NCBI GenBank assembly: GCA_022563625.1
Contig: JADFNA010000127.1
Coordinates: 1 to 5,801, forward strand
Source: Candidatus Zixiibacteriota bacterium
Lineage (GTDB): Bacteria > Zixibacteria > MSB-5A5 > GN15 > JACZUZ01
Direction: 5' to 3'
DNA: 5,801 bases
Position numbers and translations under genes: made by a program. Below the pieces are notes generated by a model, which worked only from the letters and a program-made list of their open reading frames with translations, made no database searches and had not been told where the DNA came from. Below are positions 5,319-5,801 of this stretch, one piece after another; the first letter of the stretch is position 1; the number at the start of each line of letters is the position of its first letter.

Positions 5319-5614
5319 ACCAGGCATGGGGGGGAAAAGCGTTTTGAAAAAGCTTTTTCGCTTATCAAAAAAGCTTTTTTTGGCGCCTCCATCCAAAAGT
5401 TGCCTATCTCTGCTGTGTGACCGACTTACGCGCTGAAATTTGCAGGCGTTCTTCGGTGCAACCCGCTCTGTCTCTGCCCAGAATTTTAGCGCGTAACTCG
5501 GTCGCGCTGGCCACTTGCACGGAGAGAAAAGTGTCAGGCTGAACAGTGTTTTAGCTTTTCAAAAAAGCTTTTTCGGGAAAAACAGCAAAAAAGCTTTTCC
5601 CCCCCATGCCTGGT
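5319..5614. repeat. 296-base element with perfect 22-bp terminal inverted repeats
   Basis: The ends at 5319-5340 and 5593-5614 are exact inverted copies of 22 bases, beginning ACCAGGCATG and including a run of seven G's then AAAAGC. Inward of each lie AT-rich HindIII-type palindromes: GAAAAAGCTTTTTC (5346-5359), AAAAAAGCTTTTTT (5367-5380) and AAAAAGCTTTTT (5562-5573). A second inverted repeat sits in the centre. No transposase is encoded. It lies between the ends of two convergent reading frames, so it could be a non-autonomous mobile element or an unusual two-way terminator. The exact repeats favour a mobile or dispersed repeat. No target duplication is obvious. Confidence 0.6.
5420..5502. 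repeat. Central 21-bp inverted repeat within the element
   Basis: The arm at 5420-5440 (beginning ACCGACTTACGCGCTG) and the arm at 5482-5502 are inverted copies matching at 19 of 21 bases, around a 41-base loop. Pairing can extend outward with G-U pairs on the plus strand (GTGTG against CGCGC), which hints at a structured RNA. Loop and right-arm segments resemble the hairpin at 2818-2893. Confidence 0.55.
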
Positions 5615-5801
5615 AGGCATACGCTTGAGGCTGACCATCGGGTGGCTGCTGTTTGTTCCTTTTAGCGTCACTGTCCGGGCTACGGTTTTTGTGTTTGTTT
5701 TTCCGCTTGTCTTCATTGTCCCCGTGTTTGTTATCTGGATCCTGTTTGCCATCTGCATCCTGTTGGGTATCCGCATCCTGTTTTTTCCGTTTGCCTTCAG
5801 T
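5559..5801 (-). CDS. C-terminal part of an unrecognised hydrophilic protein (5' end beyond window)
   Basis: An 80-codon frame is open from the right edge to a TGA at 5561-5559. It begins TEGKRKKQDADTQQDADGKQ and is rich in D, K, N and Q, with a hexapeptide repeat (KQDADT, QQDADG, KQDPDN). Its G-rich first codon positions support minus-strand coding. The last 20 or so residues (from AYQAWGGKAF) lie inside the inverted-repeat element, so the native C-terminus may have been replaced. A second minus-strand frame and a hydrophobic plus-strand frame are also open here, so coding is not certain. The product is probably surface-exposed or disordered; no family is recognised. Confidence 0.4.
   Translation of the reverse strand, partial: TEGKRKKQDADTQQDADGKQDPDNKHGDNEDKRKNKHKNRSPDSDAKRNKQQPPDGQPQAYAYQAWGGKAFLLFFPKKLF
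5730..5783 (-). repeat. 18-base tandem repeat, three copies
   Basis: On the minus strand, three 18-base units share the core CAGGATNCNGAT and are in phase with codons, coding xQDxDx. A fourth unit downstream is degenerate. This supports the hydrophilic minus-strand frame as the coding one. Confidence 0.6.

Noticed and set aside
5625..5801. Hydrophobic plus-strand frame (TIGWLLFVPFSVTV...)
   Set aside because: It is the antisense of the hydrophilic repeat frame, has no ATG or ribosome binding site, and its codon pattern is poorer.

Overview
This window looks like chromosomal DNA of a Gram-negative bacterium with an outer membrane. The left end carries lipid A genes: a fused LpxC-FabZ protein followed directly by lpxA. 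That fusion is typical of the Bacteroidetes/Chlorobi and wider FCB group. The secreted FG-GAP protein on the right and the intergenic palindromes fit an uncultured FCB-type lineage, perhaps Zixibacteria-like. The phylum assignment is inference; no rRNA or marker gene is present to settle it.

Layout. Positions 1-2551 are read leftward: a sigma-region-4-like/zinc-motif DNA-binding protein (2051-2551), a small ribbon-helix-helix protein (1768-2016), then after a clear sigma-70-type promoter (1707-1735) the bifunctional lpxC-fabZ (277-1668), whose stop codon overlaps the start of lpxA (1-280, cut by the window edge). Positions 2552-2997 hold no gene but contain direct repeats, palindromes, a large hairpin element and a rightward promoter. 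Read rightward are a CPBP-family intramembrane metalloprotease (2998-3792), then about 300 bases of non-coding sequence with a strong hairpin and a possible small inverted-repeat element, then a secreted seven-repeat FG-GAP beta-propeller protein (4091-5299). The last blade of that protein is broken by an apparent +1 frameshift just before a 296-base element bounded by perfect 22-bp inverted repeats (5319-5614). Beyond it, a hydrophilic repeat-containing reading frame enters from the right edge on the minus strand and ends inside the element.

How the genes work together. LpxA and LpxC catalyse the first two steps of lipid A synthesis, and FabZ makes enoyl-ACP in fatty acid elongation. Fusing LpxC to FabZ and coupling lpxA by an ATGA overlap puts acyl-chain supply and lipid A entry under one promoter. 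The two small DNA-binding proteins upstream form their own probable operon and may regulate themselves or the lpx genes. No functional link between the protease, the FG-GAP protein and the lpx locus can be read from the sequence. There are no RNA genes, CRISPR arrays or transposase genes in the window.
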